Shown here in pieces: positions 55,006-63,999 of a stretch of DNA of 64,000 bases. Made by a program: the position numbers and the translations under genes. The notes under the pieces are model-generated. The model had not been told where the DNA came from and ran no database searches. It saw only the letters and a program-made list of their open reading frames with translations. The first letter of the stretch is position 1. Every line of letters starts with the position of its first letter. The DNA is taken from the NCBI RefSeq assembly GCF_019468465.1, contig NZ_CP080519.1, positions 10,471,001 through 10,535,000 of the forward strand, written 5' to 3'. This DNA is from Amycolatopsis sp. DSM 110486 (GTDB lineage: Bacteria > Actinomycetota > Actinomycetes > Mycobacteriales > Pseudonocardiaceae).

Positions 55006-56490
55006 TCAACGGGTCTTCGCGGCTTTGCCCCCGACCTTGGGTTTCGCCTTCTTCTCGCGCACGCGGACGTTCACCCGGACGGGACTGCCCTCGAAGCCGA
55101 ACCGCTCGCGGAACTTCCGTTCGATGAACCGTCGGTAACCGGCCTCGAGGAAACCGGTGGTGAAAAGGACGAGCGTCGGCGGGCGGATGCCGGCCTGCGT
55201 GGCGAAGAGCACCTTCGGCTGCTTACCGCTGCGCACCGGCGGCGGCGTGGCGGCGATGAGGTCCGACAGCCACCCGTTGAGCTGGCCGGTGGGCACGCGC
55301 TGGTCCCACGACTTCAGCGCCGTCCGCAGCGCCGGCGCGAGCTTGCGCACGGACCGGCCGGTGAGCGCGGAGATGTTCACCTTCTCCGCCCACGGCACGC
55401 GGACCAGGCCGCGGTCGAGCTCGCGCACCATCGCGTGGCGGCGGTCCTCGTCCACGAGGTCCCACTTGTTGAAGGCGAGCACGAGCGAGCGGCCCGCCTC
55501 GACGACCATCGTGAGCACCCGCAGGTCCTGTTCGGACAACGGCTCGCCGGCGTCGAGCATCACGATCGCGACCTCGGCCGCGTCGATCGCCGTCTTGGTG
55601 CGCAGGGAGGCGTAGTACTCGGCGCCGTTGGCGGAGTTCACGCGCTTGCGCAGGCCCGCCGTGTCCACGAACCGCCAGATCTCGCCGTCGAGGTCGACCA
55701 GTGAGTCGACCGGGTCGACGGTGGTGCCGGCGACCGAGTCGACCACCGAGCGCTGCTCGCCCGAGAGCTTGTTGAGCAGGCTCGACTTGCCCACGTTCGG
55801 CTTGCCGACGAGCGCGACGCGGCGCGGGCCGGTGCTCACGGTACCGGCTTCGCGCGGCGCGGTGGGCAGGGCCTCGATGATCGCGTCGAGCAGGTCGCCC
55901 GAGCTGCGCCCGTGCAGGGCGCTGACCGGGTACGGTTCGCCTAGGCCGAGGCGCCACAGCGACGCGGTGTCGGCGAGCAGCCGGTCGTCGTCCACCTTGT
56001 TGGCGGCCAGCAGCACCGGCTTCTTCGAGCGCCGCAGCACGCGCGCCACGGCCTCGTCGGTGGTCGTGGCGCCCACGGACGCGTCGAGCACGAGCAGCAC
56101 GGCGTCGGCCGTCTGCATCGCGATCTCCGCCTGCGCGGCCACGGAAGCCTGCAGGCCGGTCGCGTCGGGCTCCCAGCCGCCGGTGTCGACGAGCGTGAAC
56201 CGCCGGCCGCCCCAGTAGGCGTCGTAGGCGACGCGGTCGCGCGTCACGCCCGGCACGTCCTGCACCACGGCCTCGCGCCGGCCGAGGATGCGGTTGACCA
56301 GCGTGGACTTGCCCACGTTGGGCCTGCCCACCACGGCCAGCACCGGCTGCGCGAGGTTCGCCTGCTCGGCGGCGCCCTCCGCCTCGATCTGCGCGTCGAG
56401 CGCGGCGAACTCGGTCTCGTCGGACCAGGTGCCGTCGATCTCTCCGGCACCTTCAAACCCGGCGTCAGCGGCGCCGTCAAACCCTGTCAT
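55006..56490 (-). CDS. der: Ribosome-assembly GTPase Der (EngA)
   Basis: 494 residues. Tandem GTPase domains: first P-loop [14 protein letters not shown] (~residue 55) with DTGGW and NKVD; second [14 protein letters not shown] (~residue 230) with DTAGL and NKWD. The C-terminal KH-like domain follows ([36 protein letters not shown]) with a basic tail. Essential factor for 50S maturation. The first ~45 residues (acidic) are an extension common in actinobacteria. Last gene of cmk - acyltransferase - der, a conserved actinobacterial order. Confidence 0.97.
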   Translation of the reverse strand: MTGFDGAADAGFEGAGEIDGTWSDETEFAALDAQIEAEGAAEQANLAQPVLAVVGRPNVGKSTLVNRILGRREAVVQDVPGVTRDRVAYDAYWGGRRFTLVDTGGWEPDATGLQASVAAQAEIAMQTADAVLLVLDASVGATTTDEAVARVLRRSKKPVLLAANKVDDDRLLADTASLWRLGLGEPYPVSALHGRSSGDLLDAIIEALPTAPREAGTVSTGPRRVALVGKPNVGKSSLLNKLSGEQRSVVDSVAGTTVDPVDSLVDLDGEIWRFVDTAGLRKRVNSANGAEYYASLRTKTAIDAAEVAIVMLDAGEPLSEQDLRVLTMVVEAGRSLVLAFNKWDLVDEDRRHAMVRELDRGLVRVPWAEKVNISALTGRSVRKLAPALRTALKSWDQRVPTGQLNGWLSDLIAATPPPVRSGKQPKVLFATQAGIRPPTLVLFTTGFLEAGYRRFIERKFRERFGFEGSPVRVNVRVREKKAKPKVGGKAAKTR

Positions 56491-56506
56491 CGTGTTCCCA
56501 CTTCAC

Positions 56507-57166
56507 CTACGGCGAGCCGATTCGGTTCTCGGCGCGCCAATCGTCCAAAGTCTTCACGAGCCCCGCGAGCTGCAGGCGCAGCTCCTCGGTGCCCTCTTCC
56601 AGGCCGGTCCGGCCCGGGCCCACCTTCGGCAGGAACGGCTCCCCCACGAGGATGTCCACGCGCGGGCGCCAGCGCCGCTTCCCGTCCGCGGGCTTCAGCG
56701 TGCCCCGCGTCGCGACCGGCAGCACGGTCGCCCCGGCGGCGCGGACCAGCCACGCCGCACCCTTCTCGGCCACGCCGACGTCGCCGGCGCCCCGGGTGCC
56801 CTCGGGGAAGATGCCGACGACCCCGCCGGCCTTCAGCACGCCGACCGCCGTCATCAGCGGTGTGCGGTCGATCTCGCCCCGCTTGACCGGGATCTGGCCG
56901 ATCGCCCGCAGGAACCACCCCGCCGCGCCCTTGAACATCTCGGCCTTGACCAGGAACGCCGAACGCCGCGGCAGCATTCCGAAAATCAGCTGCGGCTCGA
57001 TCATGGAGCTGTGGTTGGCGATCACCACGACCGGGCCGGCGTCGGGCATCCGGTCGCGCCCGTGCACGCGGATCCGGAAGACCGATCGCAGATGGTACCG
57101 CCCGAAGACACGACCGGCGTCGTGCAGGAGGCCGATCGCACCCTCGGGGAGAGCGCCACCGGTCAT
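56507..57166 (-). CDS. Lysophospholipid acyltransferase family (PlsC-like)
   Basis: 219 residues from ATG 57166, overlapping the cmk stop as ATGA. Acyltransferase block I is VVIANHSSMIEPQL, where the usual HxxxxD reads H-SSMI-E. Block III is VVGIFPEGTRGAGDVG. These match 1-acylglycerol-3-phosphate acyltransferase-like proteins found between cmk and der in actinobacteria. Role in membrane lipid synthesis is inferred; the Asp-to-Glu change is seen in this subgroup. Confidence 0.92.
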   Translation of the reverse strand: MTGGALPEGAIGLLHDAGRVFGRYHLRSVFRIRVHGRDRMPDAGPVVVIANHSSMIEPQLIFGMLPRRSAFLVKAEMFKGAAGWFLRAIGQIPVKRGEIDRTPLMTAVGVLKAGGVVGIFPEGTRGAGDVGVAEKGAAWLVRAAGATVLPVATRGTLKPADGKRRWRPRVDILVGEPFLPKVGPGRTGLEEGTEELRLQLAGLVKTLDDWRAENRIGSP

Positions 57167-57900
57167 GCCCGCGCCTCGACCTCGACTTCGGCGGGGCAGT
57201 CGTCGAGCAGGCCGCGGCGGCAGGCCAGCTCGGCGAGCGCCACGATCACCTGGTCGATGGACAGCTCCGAGGTGTCGACCGGCACGGCGTCCTCGGCCGC
57301 GCGCAGCGGCGACGTCGCCCGCGTGGAGTCGAGGCGGTCCCGGCGTTCGACGGACTCGCGCGCCGCCTCGACGCTCGTGTCGCGCCCGGCGGCGCTGTCC
57401 TGCCCGCTGCGGCGCGCGGCGCGGACGTCGGCCGACGCGGTGAGGTAGACCTTGAGCGGCGACTCGGGCGCCACGACCGTGCCGATGTCGCGGCCTTCCA
57501 CGACGATGCCGCCGGTGTCGGCGAGCACGTCGGCGATGATCCGGCGCTGCCGCGACACGAGCAGCTCGCGCACCTGCGGCACCGCGGAGACGGCCGACAC
57601 GGCCTGCGTGACCTCGGGCCCGCGGATGTCGGCGGCCACGTCCTCGTCGCCGAGGCGGACCTCGGGACGCTCGGGGCTGGTGCCGATGCTGAAGTGCACG
57701 TCGTGGGCGAGGTGGCCGACGGCGTCGGTGTCGGCCGGGTCGGTGCCCGCGCGCAGCACGGCGAGCGTCACGAGCCGGTACATCGCGCCCGTGTCGAGGT
57801 AGCCCGCACCGAGCCGGTCGGCGAGCTTGCGCGCGACCGTGGTCTTGCCGGTTCCCGACGGGCCGTCCAGCGCGACCACACCACGTAGGGCTCCCGTCAC
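57163..57900 (-). CDS. cmk: Cytidylate kinase
   Basis: 245 residues from GTG 57900. P-loop VVALDGPSGTGKTTVARKLA, then YLDTGAMYRLVTLA, VVEGRDIGTVVAPES (CMP-binding) and LTASADVRAARR with the lid arginines. Phosphorylates CMP and dCMP. The C-terminal tail (CPAEVEVEARA) is slightly longer than average. Head of the three-gene run with the acyltransferase and der. Confidence 0.96.
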   Translation of the reverse strand: MTGALRGVVALDGPSGTGKTTVARKLADRLGAGYLDTGAMYRLVTLAVLRAGTDPADTDAVGHLAHDVHFSIGTSPERPEVRLGDEDVAADIRGPEVTQAVSAVSAVPQVRELLVSRQRRIIADVLADTGGIVVEGRDIGTVVAPESPLKVYLTASADVRAARRSGQDSAAGRDTSVEAARESVERRDRLDSTRATSPLRAAEDAVPVDTSELSIDQVIVALAELACRRGLLDDCPAEVEVEARA

Positions 57901-58051
57901 CGAAACTCTCCTCGCGTTCGTCCTGCTCTGCGTGATCGGCGTTCATTCTGCCCGCCGCCCGGCACGGCCGGTGAGGCGGCTATGCCGCGCTGTTCGTGCG
58001 GGGCCGGCAGTGGGTCCGGCAACGGTTCCGGCGGTGCGCCCGGCGGGCGGC

Positions 58052-58281
58052 TCAGCCACCGAAGCGCGACACCAGCACGGCCAGCCGCTCTTCGCGGTGA
58101 CCCGGGCTCAGCCGGCGCCCGCGGCCGACGGTGACCAGGCCGTGCAGGGCGCCCCAGAACACCTCGGTCAGCGTCCCCGGGTAACTGGCCCCCACCACCG
58201 GTTCGATCACCGCGAGCAGCTTCGCGAGGGCGTCCGTTCCCGGTCCGCTCGATCGCGCTCCTTGCGCAGTCGCTGGTTCAT
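58052..58281 (-). pseudogene. TetR-family regulator with internal deletion
   Basis: From ATG 58281 the frame reads MNQRLRKERDRADRER, the usual opening of TetR/WHG regulators, then goes out of frame and stops. A second frame supplies the C-terminus: LAKLLAVIEPVVGASYPGTL, TEVFWGALHGLVTVGRGRRL, SPGHREERLAVLVSRFGG to TGA 58052, a TetR WHG-domain end. The helix-turn-helix and roughly 110 residues between them are missing, with the junction near 58230-58240. No functional repressor can be made. Its operator-like palindromes survive just upstream. Confidence 0.7.
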
Positions 58282-58291
58282 GAGCAGAGAC

Positions 58292-58358
58292 TCTAGCGCT
58301 GCTAGACAAACTAGCGTCCACAAGTTAGCGTTGTCAGTGTTCCTAGCACCGCTAGATT
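58292..58358. promoter_or_regulatory. TetR-type operator pair and promoter of the DUF4267 gene
   Basis: Two palindromes share half-site CTAGC: TCTAGC-GCT-GCTAGA at 58292-58306 and CTAGC-ACC-GCTAG at 58343-58355; single half-sites ACTAGCG and GTTAGCG lie between. TTGTCA (58331-58336) and TAGATT (58353-58358), 16 bases apart, form a plausible promoter whose spacer contains the second palindrome. This is the expected layout for a TetR repressor controlling itself and a divergent gene. Confidence 0.7.
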
Positions 58359-58372
58359 CACCGGAGGGCCCT

Positions 58373-58741
58373 GTGATCGTCACCGCCTACGTCATCGCCG
58401 GAATCGTCGCGATCGGCATCATCTACGTGGGACTGAGCTACCTGCTGGCTCCGGAGAAGACCGCCGCCGGCTTCGGCCTCGCCACGATCCCGACCGGCAC
58501 GACGGCGTTCTTCCACATCAAGGGCGTGCGCGACATCGCGTCCGGGCTGGTGGTGGGCGCGGCAATGCTCGCGGGCGGCCCGCACGTCCTCGGCTGGATC
58601 CTGCTCGCCGAGGCGTTCATCCCCGTGGGCGACATGCTGATCATCCTGCGCCACAAGGGAAGCCGGGCGATCGCGTTCTCCGTCCACGGCGCGACGGCGG
58701 CCGTGATGGTCGTGGCGACGCTCCTGCTCGAGCTCTCCTGA
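58373..58741 (+). CDS. DUF4267-family small membrane protein
   Basis: 122 residues from GTG 58373 (GGAGG 7 bases upstream). Four hydrophobic segments: VIAGIVAIGIIYVGLSYLLA, IASGLVVGAAMLAGGPHVLG, WILLAEAFIPVGDMLIIL and VHGATAAVMVVATLLLELS. FFHIKGVRDIASGL is the DUF4267 signature. Family function is unknown; members are typically next to TetR regulators, here the deleted one, so the gene may now be constitutively expressed. Confidence 0.85.
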   Translation: MIVTAYVIAGIVAIGIIYVGLSYLLAPEKTAAGFGLATIPTGTTAFFHIKGVRDIASGLVVGAAMLAGGPHVLGWILLAEAFIPVGDMLIILRHKGSRAIAFSVHGATAAVMVVATLLLELS

Positions 58742-58789
58742 CCGGCGGCACCGTGGGGCTGCGCCACCGCACGTGGCGCGGCCGGTCAG
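58738..58789. terminator. Bidirectional two-stem terminator
   Basis: Outer stem CTGACCGGC (58738-58746) with GCCGGTCAG (58781-58789); inner stem GCGCCAC (58761-58767) with GTGGCGC (58773-58779). It includes the stop codons of both convergent neighbours. Confidence 0.65.
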
Positions 58790-59682
58790 CCGGTGCGGTT
58801 CAGCCAGCCGCTGATGCGGTCGTTGAGCTCCTTCGGCCGCTCGACGAGCATGAAGTGGCCGACACCCTCGATCAGCTCCGACTCGGAGCCGGGCCCGCCG
58901 AACTCCTTCACCCGCTCGACCTGGGCCGCGGTCATCCCGTGGCAGCCGTCGGTGGTGCCGTGCAGGTAGAGCAGCGGCTGGGGCGCGCTGCCACCCCACG
59001 CGGCGGCCTGCTCGGCCACCCACTCGGGCGTGCCGAAGCGCGTCGGGTCGAACTGGCCCCAGTAGTAACCCAGCGCGGCGTGCAGGTGGTCGGGATCGGC
59101 GAGCGCGGCACGCAGGTAACCCAGGTCCTCGTCGGCCGAGTAGCCGGGAGACCAGTCGCCCCAGATGTCGCGGATGAAGGCGAAGTCGTCCTGGCGGATC
59201 CGGTCCTCGATCACCCGCTGCATCTGGAAGTACCAGAAGTAGAAGCTGCGCTTGATCTGCGCGTAGGTGCCCAGGTTCTCGCCGAAGATCTCGAAGGGCG
59301 GGATGTTGAGGATCACCGCGCGCCCCCACAGCTCGGGAGCCCGCCCGAGCGCGCCCCACGCCCCGACCGCGCCCCAGTCGTGCGCCACCAGCAGCGCGTC
59401 CGGTCCGCCGCCGAGCGCCCGCGTGAGCGCGATCTGGTCGGCGACCATCACGCTGGAGTGCACGAAGTGGCGCAGCGGCGGCAGTTCCGTCGGCGCGAAC
59501 CCGCGCACGAACGGCGCGACCGCGTGGAACCCGGCCGCGGCGAGCGCGGGCAGCAGGTGCCGGTAGGTGAACGGCGTGTCCGGGAACCCGTGCATGCACA
59601 ACGCGAGTGGGCCCTCACCGGCCTCGAGGTACTCGAACGTGATCCCGTTGGCGGTGACGCGGTCCCGTGCGAACTCGGCCAT
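58786..59682 (-). CDS. Alpha/beta hydrolase, epoxide-hydrolase-like
   Basis: 298 residues. Oxyanion motif LCMHGFPDTPFTYRHLL (HGxP), nucleophile elbow VAHDWGAVGAWGAL with Asp as nucleophile, which marks the epoxide hydrolase/haloalkane dehalogenase branch, and terminal His in VGHFMLVERPKEL. A cap domain with Tyr residues (SFYFWYFQMQRVIED; ALGYYWGQFDPTRFG) fits epoxide ring opening. Single gene; substrate unknown. Confidence 0.88.
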   Translation of the reverse strand: MAEFARDRVTANGITFEYLEAGEGPLALCMHGFPDTPFTYRHLLPALAAAGFHAVAPFVRGFAPTELPPLRHFVHSSVMVADQIALTRALGGGPDALLVAHDWGAVGAWGALGRAPELWGRAVILNIPPFEIFGENLGTYAQIKRSFYFWYFQMQRVIEDRIRQDDFAFIRDIWGDWSPGYSADEDLGYLRAALADPDHLHAALGYYWGQFDPTRFGTPEWVAEQAAAWGGSAPQPLLYLHGTTDGCHGMTAAQVERVKEFGGPGSESELIEGVGHFMLVERPKELNDRISGWLNRTG

Positions 59683-59853
59683 CGTGGCCTCCTCCCACCA
59701 CGGGGAACCCTAGGCGAGCACGACCGTGGTGCTCCAGACCTCCTGCGAGCCGGGAATTTCACCGGGCCGCCACGGTCGGCGACGCGCGCGGTGGTCGTGA
59801 CCACTCGGCTGCCGGAGCTCGCCTGAGCCTCGCGAATCGGACAATGGGTTACC

Positions 59854-60345
59854 GTGGCCGGTGTGAACGTGGAAGTGACCCCCCTGCCCGGAATCGGTGT
59901 CCGGAAGGACTTCGCCACGCGTGCGGGACGGCGCATCGGTGTCGTGACCCAGCGGGACGGCAAGATCGAGCTCATCGTGTCCAAAGCCGACGACCTCGAC
60001 GCCTGCCTCGCCTCGCTGCCGCTCACCGCGGACGAGGCCGGCGCGCTGGCCAACCTGCTCGGCGCGCCGCAGCTCGTGGCACAGCTGACCGAAGAGCACC
60101 GCGAGCTGCCCGGCATCCACACGCGCCAGCTGCCGATCACCGAGGACGGGCCGTTCGACGGCCGCACGCTCGGCGACACGGCAATGCGCACCCGCACCAG
60201 CGTGTCGGTGGTCGCGGTGGCGCGCGCGGGCCAGGTCCACCCGTCGCCGACGCCCGACTTCACCTTCACCGCGGGCGACCTGCTCGTCGCGGTCGGGACG
60301 TCCGAAGGTCTGGACGCCGCCGCCAAGATCCTCAAGCAAGGCTGA
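59854..60345 (+). CDS. K+/H+ antiporter regulatory subunit (TrkA-C domain)
   Basis: 163 residues from GTG 59854. The N-terminus (VEVTPLPGIGVRKDFATRAG) and C-terminal RCK_C/TrkA-C fold (LGDTAMRTRTSVSVVAVARA; PDFTFTAGDLLVAVGTSEGL) match KhtT/AmhM-type regulatory subunits, which gate the antiporter according to nucleotide or pH. Stop and start of the next gene overlap by one base (TGATG at 60343), showing tight coupling to the antiporter. Confidence 0.9.
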   Translation: MAGVNVEVTPLPGIGVRKDFATRAGRRIGVVTQRDGKIELIVSKADDLDACLASLPLTADEAGALANLLGAPQLVAQLTEEHRELPGIHTRQLPITEDGPFDGRTLGDTAMRTRTSVSVVAVARAGQVHPSPTPDFTFTAGDLLVAVGTSEGLDAAAKILKQG

Positions 60346-61535
60346 TGGACCACACCGCGCTGTCCCTGATCGAACTCGGCGGGGTCTTCTTCGTGCTCGG
60401 TGTGCTGGGCAGGCTCGCCGGCCGGATCGGGCTCTCCCCCATCCCGCTGTATCTGCTCGGCGGCCTGTGCTTCGGCTCCGGCGGCCTGATCCCGCTCACC
60501 GACATCGGCGACTTCACGCACCTGGCCAGCGAGATCGGCGTGGTGCTGCTGCTCCTGCTACTGGGGCTGGAGTACTCGGCGGCGGAGCTGTTCACGGGCC
60601 TGCGCCGCTCGTGGACGGCGGGCGTGCTCGACATCGTGCTCAACGGGCTGCCCGGCGCGGCCGTGGCGCTGCTGCTGGGCTGGGGCCCGATCGGCGCGTT
60701 CGTGATGGCGGGTGTCACCTACATTTCGTCGTCCGGGATCGTCGCGAAGGTTCTCGGCGACCTCGGCCGCCTCGGTAACCGCGAAACGCCGGTGGTGCTG
60801 TCGATCCTGGTGTTCGAGGACCTCGTGATGGCCCTGTACCTGCCGATCCTCACGGCGATCCTCGGCGGCGTCAGCTTCCTCGGCGGCGTCGAAGCGGTCG
60901 GCATCTCGCTCATGGTGATCACCGTGGTGCTGGTGATCGCGCTGAAGTTCGGCCGCTACGTCTCCGCGATCGTGGACAGCGACGACCGCGAGGTGTTCCT
61001 GCTCAAGATCCTCGGCGCCGCGCTGCTCGTGGCGGGCCTCGCGTCGGCGATGCAGGTCTCGGCCGCCGTCGGCGCGTTCCTGCTCGGCATCGCCGTCTCC
61101 GGCTCGACGGCCCACAACGCCACGCGCCTGCTCGAACCCCTGCGCGACCTGTTCGCGGCGGTGTTCTTCGTGGTGTTCGGCCTGAACACCGACCCGGCGT
61201 CGATCCCGCCGGTGCTCGGCTGGGCCGTGGTGCTGGCCGTGGTGACCACGCTGACCAAGGTCGGCACGGGCTGGTGGGCCGCGCGAAGACAGGGCATCGG
61301 CAAACTGGGCCGCGCCCGCGCCGGCGCGGCACTGGTGGCGCGCGGCGAATTCTCCATCGTCATCGCCGGCCTGGCCGTCACCGCGGGCGCGGTCGACGGC
61401 GAACTCGCCGCACTGGCCACGGCCTACGTGCTCCTCATGGCCATCCTCGGCCCCACCGCGGCCCGCATCGTCGAGCCGATCGCCAAGGCTGTGCAACGGA
61501 AACCCCGGACCCAGCACAGCGAAGCACCCGCGTGA
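60345..61535 (+). CDS. CPA2-family cation:proton antiporter
   Basis: 396 residues with about 12 membrane helices. LLGGLCFGSGGLIPL, LLLLLLGLEYSAAEL, YISSSGIVAKVLGDLGRLGN, LSILVFEDLVMALYLPIL (with the conserved acidic pair ED), SAAVGAFLLGIAVSGS and ARGEFSIVIAGLAV are landmarks of KefB/KhtU-type K+(Na+)/H+ antiporters. There is no RCK domain fused, consistent with the separate regulatory subunit upstream. Likely K+ efflux and pH homeostasis. Confidence 0.93.
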   Translation: MDHTALSLIELGGVFFVLGVLGRLAGRIGLSPIPLYLLGGLCFGSGGLIPLTDIGDFTHLASEIGVVLLLLLLGLEYSAAELFTGLRRSWTAGVLDIVLNGLPGAAVALLLGWGPIGAFVMAGVTYISSSGIVAKVLGDLGRLGNRETPVVLSILVFEDLVMALYLPILTAILGGVSFLGGVEAVGISLMVITVVLVIALKFGRYVSAIVDSDDREVFLLKILGAALLVAGLASAMQVSAAVGAFLLGIAVSGSTAHNATRLLEPLRDLFAAVFFVVFGLNTDPASIPPVLGWAVVLAVVTTLTKVGTGWWAARRQGIGKLGRARAGAALVARGEFSIVIAGLAVTAGAVDGELAALATAYVLLMAILGPTAARIVEPIAKAVQRKPRTQHSEAPA

Positions 61536-61559
61536 GCCGCGCTCAGCACCTATGACGCC

Positions 61560-62957
61560 TTACGGCGTCTGTGTCGTACGCAGGCTCTCGGTCAGCGCGT
61601 GCAGGGACTTGGTGCGGGGCAGTGCGTAGATCTCTTCCCTGACCCGCTCGGCCCCGGCGGCACCGTAGACGCGGCTCAGAAGGCTCGTTGCCTTGGCCAG
61701 CCGCTCCTCATCGGTCACAGGGGCTTCGGGCGTACCACGCGGGTGGATGACCGTGCGGGAGACGACACGGCCGTTGCCGAGCTCGACGCGCACTGTGCCG
61801 GCCCGACCGGTGGGCTTGTGCACGTCGAGCTCGGGGTCGTGCGAGACGCTGATCCGGTCCATCAGTGGCCGGAGGGTGCCGAGGTCCAGCAAACCTTCGT
61901 CATCGAGCGCGCCGAACCGGATGGCCGCGGCCACCGTCGCCCGAGCGCTGAACCGGGCATCCAGGTCGTTCTTCGGCTCGGCGCAGTCGATCGCCATCCC
62001 CTCGTCGAAGATCCGCACGTCGACCCGGCGTACGTCGTCCTCGCCGAAGCGCTCCTCCGCCAGCAGGGCGGACACCGCGTCGTTCACGCCGTGCAAGTGC
62101 GCACACGAGGGGTGGAGTTTAAAGTAGCCGTTCACGATCTCATAGCTCGCCCAGGTCCCGTCCGCGACACCGTCGAGCATCGCCTCGGCGTGGAAGTCCT
62201 CGGCCAGGAACGGCCCGTAGAACGAGCTCAAGGCCCCGCGCCGCGCCGTGAGACCGGCCGCGGCTCCGCGGGCCACGTTGAGCGCTGTCGTGCAGGCCGT
62301 CGCGGGGTAGAGATGGTGGAGCGTGGCGCCGGACGTGGTGGTCCAGCGGTCGAAATGGAGACCGAGCGAGGCGGCGCCGTCGATGCCGGCCGCGACCGCT
62401 CGGTCATCGGCCCCGCTCACCAGCGAGGTCGCCGCTCCGGCGGCGCCGACGGTCACCCAGTTGCCGATGTCGTGGAGGTGGCCGGGCACGCCCCCGATGC
62501 CGAGCCCGATGCGAGCCGCCAGCTCGTAACCACCGACGAACGCGTTGAGGAACTCCCGAGCTCCCACCTGTCGCTCCTCGCCGAGACCCAGCAGGACGGC
62601 GGCGACCTGGATGGCGGGGTGCCCCTTCATCCTCGAGTAGCCGTCCTGCCGCTGGAGCACCGAGATCGTGGCACCGTTCAGCAGCACGGCGTCCTGGACC
62701 CCTGCGCCACGGCTCTCCCCGAACACGGTGCTCGGTCCCGCGGCCGGCGCGACGGAGCCGCGCAGCGCCCGCATGTCCGGATGGGCGGAGCCGGCGGCCA
62801 TGACGGCGACCGAGTCGAGCAGGAGGTCGAGCGCACTGACCTGCGCGGCCGCCGGAACGGTGTCCCAGCTCGTGGTGGCCACCGCCCGAGCCAGCTGTCC
62901 GACGACGTCCGCAGACGCCTCGTTCGGCCCGCCGTTCGTCGAACCGTCACTCACCAT
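61560..62957 (-). CDS. MmgE/PrpD family protein 1
   Basis: 465 residues from ATG 62957; GTG 62954 is an alternative. Features: SALDLLLDSVAVMAAGSAHP, GESRGAGVQDAVLLNGATIS, FLNAFVGGYELAARIGLGIG, GYFKLHPSCAHLHGVNDAVS. They match the MmgE/PrpD (2-methylcitrate dehydratase, cis-aconitate decarboxylase-like) superfamily. YSRMKGHPAIQ replaces the usual HPG-S substrate region, so the substrate is not clearly 2-methylcitrate. Start overlaps the stop of the second MmgE/PrpD gene by 11 bases, so the two are co-translated. Confidence 0.88.
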   Translation of the reverse strand: MVSDGSTNGGPNEASADVVGQLARAVATTSWDTVPAAAQVSALDLLLDSVAVMAAGSAHPDMRALRGSVAPAAGPSTVFGESRGAGVQDAVLLNGATISVLQRQDGYSRMKGHPAIQVAAVLLGLGEERQVGAREFLNAFVGGYELAARIGLGIGGVPGHLHDIGNWVTVGAAGAATSLVSGADDRAVAAGIDGAASLGLHFDRWTTTSGATLHHLYPATACTTALNVARGAAAGLTARRGALSSFYGPFLAEDFHAEAMLDGVADGTWASYEIVNGYFKLHPSCAHLHGVNDAVSALLAEERFGEDDVRRVDVRIFDEGMAIDCAEPKNDLDARFSARATVAAAIRFGALDDEGLLDLGTLRPLMDRISVSHDPELDVHKPTGRAGTVRVELGNGRVVSRTVIHPRGTPEAPVTDEERLAKATSLLSRVYGAAGAERVREEIYALPRTKSLHALTESLRTTQTP

Positions 62958-63999
62958 CGGAGTCCGTCCCTCCTGTCGGCCGGAGCAGGCGGGCGAGGCC
63001 GCCGAGGTTCGAGTGGGCCGGGAGCGCACCCAGCCACTCTCGCAGCGGGTGCACGAGTTCGGCCGACCTGCCGTGGGTCACCAGCTGGTCGAACTTCTCG
63101 TCGATGACCGCCTCTGGATAGGGGTTGTCGAAGCCGCCCGGGGCACGATCCTCCACTTCGGACAGACGTCGCCCGTCGGTGGTGAGCACTTCCACGCGTG
63201 CGGTGCGGACGGCCGGCTGCACCCGGGTGTAGTCCGGGTCCTCGACGACCCGGATCCGCGAGGCCAGGGCGCGAACCTCGTCATCCGCCACGACGTCTCC
63301 CCGGTAGGCCTCCAGCCCGTTGTGGCCGAGCACGGCCTGCACGGCCACGTTGTAGGGAATGGAGTGCTTGCCGGCGAACCCGTTCGCCGGGGCCGTCTCG
63401 TCGAGGCGCGTCGCGGGGGCGTAAGTGAACACGGTGACCTGCTCGATGTCGGCGCTCGTCACGCCGGTGCGGGCCACGAGCTTGCCCATGGCCTCGATGG
63501 GAGCGTGGTTCCAGCGGCTGCAGGCATGCAGCTTGAAGTAGTTCTCCAGGATCAGCCACCGCTGTCCGAGACCATCGCCGAGCACGGAGGGCTCGAAGTG
63601 CTCGCCGAGTACCTGGCCGTAGACGGTTTCCAAGGCCTGCGTCTCACCGGTGACGCCGCCGCGGGCGGCGTGCGCGCCCAGCACACCCGCGGCCGACGAC
63701 ACGCCGGTCAGCAGATTGCGCACGGTGGCTCCCATGTTGGCCGCCCGCTGCGTCGAAGCGGGGGTCATCGCCGCCGCCACGCGAACGGTCTCGATGATCT
63801 CGGCGACCGAGAACCCCCGCAGCCGGGCGACGCCGGCGGCGGCTCCGACGACCATGGCGGTGCCGAAGGGGTGGACCGGGGCTCGGAGCGTCAGCGCAAG
63901 CCCGGCCCGCACAGCCGTCTCGTAGGCAGCGACGAAGGCCACCAGGAACTCCCGGCCGCTGCTGCCCAGCTCCTCGGCGGTGGCGAGGACCGCGGGCAG
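62947..63999 (-). CDS. MmgE/PrpD family protein 2 (5' end outside window)
   Basis: At least 350 residues, open to the window edge. FLVAFVAAYETAVRAGLALT, HPFGTAMVVGAAAGVARLRG, NYFKLHACSRWNHAPIEAMG and KHSIPYNVAVQAVLG are the C-terminal two-thirds of an MmgE/PrpD protein, with FKLHACSR the conserved helix also seen in its neighbour. It is paralogous to, and upstream of, the 61560-62957 gene. Two different MmgE/PrpD genes in tandem suggest a hetero-oligomer or successive isomerase/dehydratase steps. The start lies beyond 64000. Confidence 0.88.
   Translation of the reverse strand: MPAVLATAEELGSSGREFLVAFVAAYETAVRAGLALTLRAPVHPFGTAMVVGAAAGVARLRGFSVAEIIETVRVAAAMTPASTQRAANMGATVRNLLTGVSSAAGVLGAHAARGGVTGETQALETVYGQVLGEHFEPSVLGDGLGQRWLILENYFKLHACSRWNHAPIEAMGKLVARTGVTSADIEQVTVFTYAPATRLDETAPANGFAGKHSIPYNVAVQAVLGHNGLEAYRGDVVADDEVRALASRIRVVEDPDYTRVQPAVRTARVEVLTTDGRRLSEVEDRAPGGFDNPYPEAVIDEKFDQLVTHGRSAELVHPLREWLGALPAHSNLGGLARLLRPTGGTDSDGE

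Noticed and set aside
61554..61569. GACGCC-TTAC-GGCGTC hairpin at the MmgE/PrpD stop
   Set aside because: Only 6 bp and mostly within coding sequence; too weak to call a terminator.
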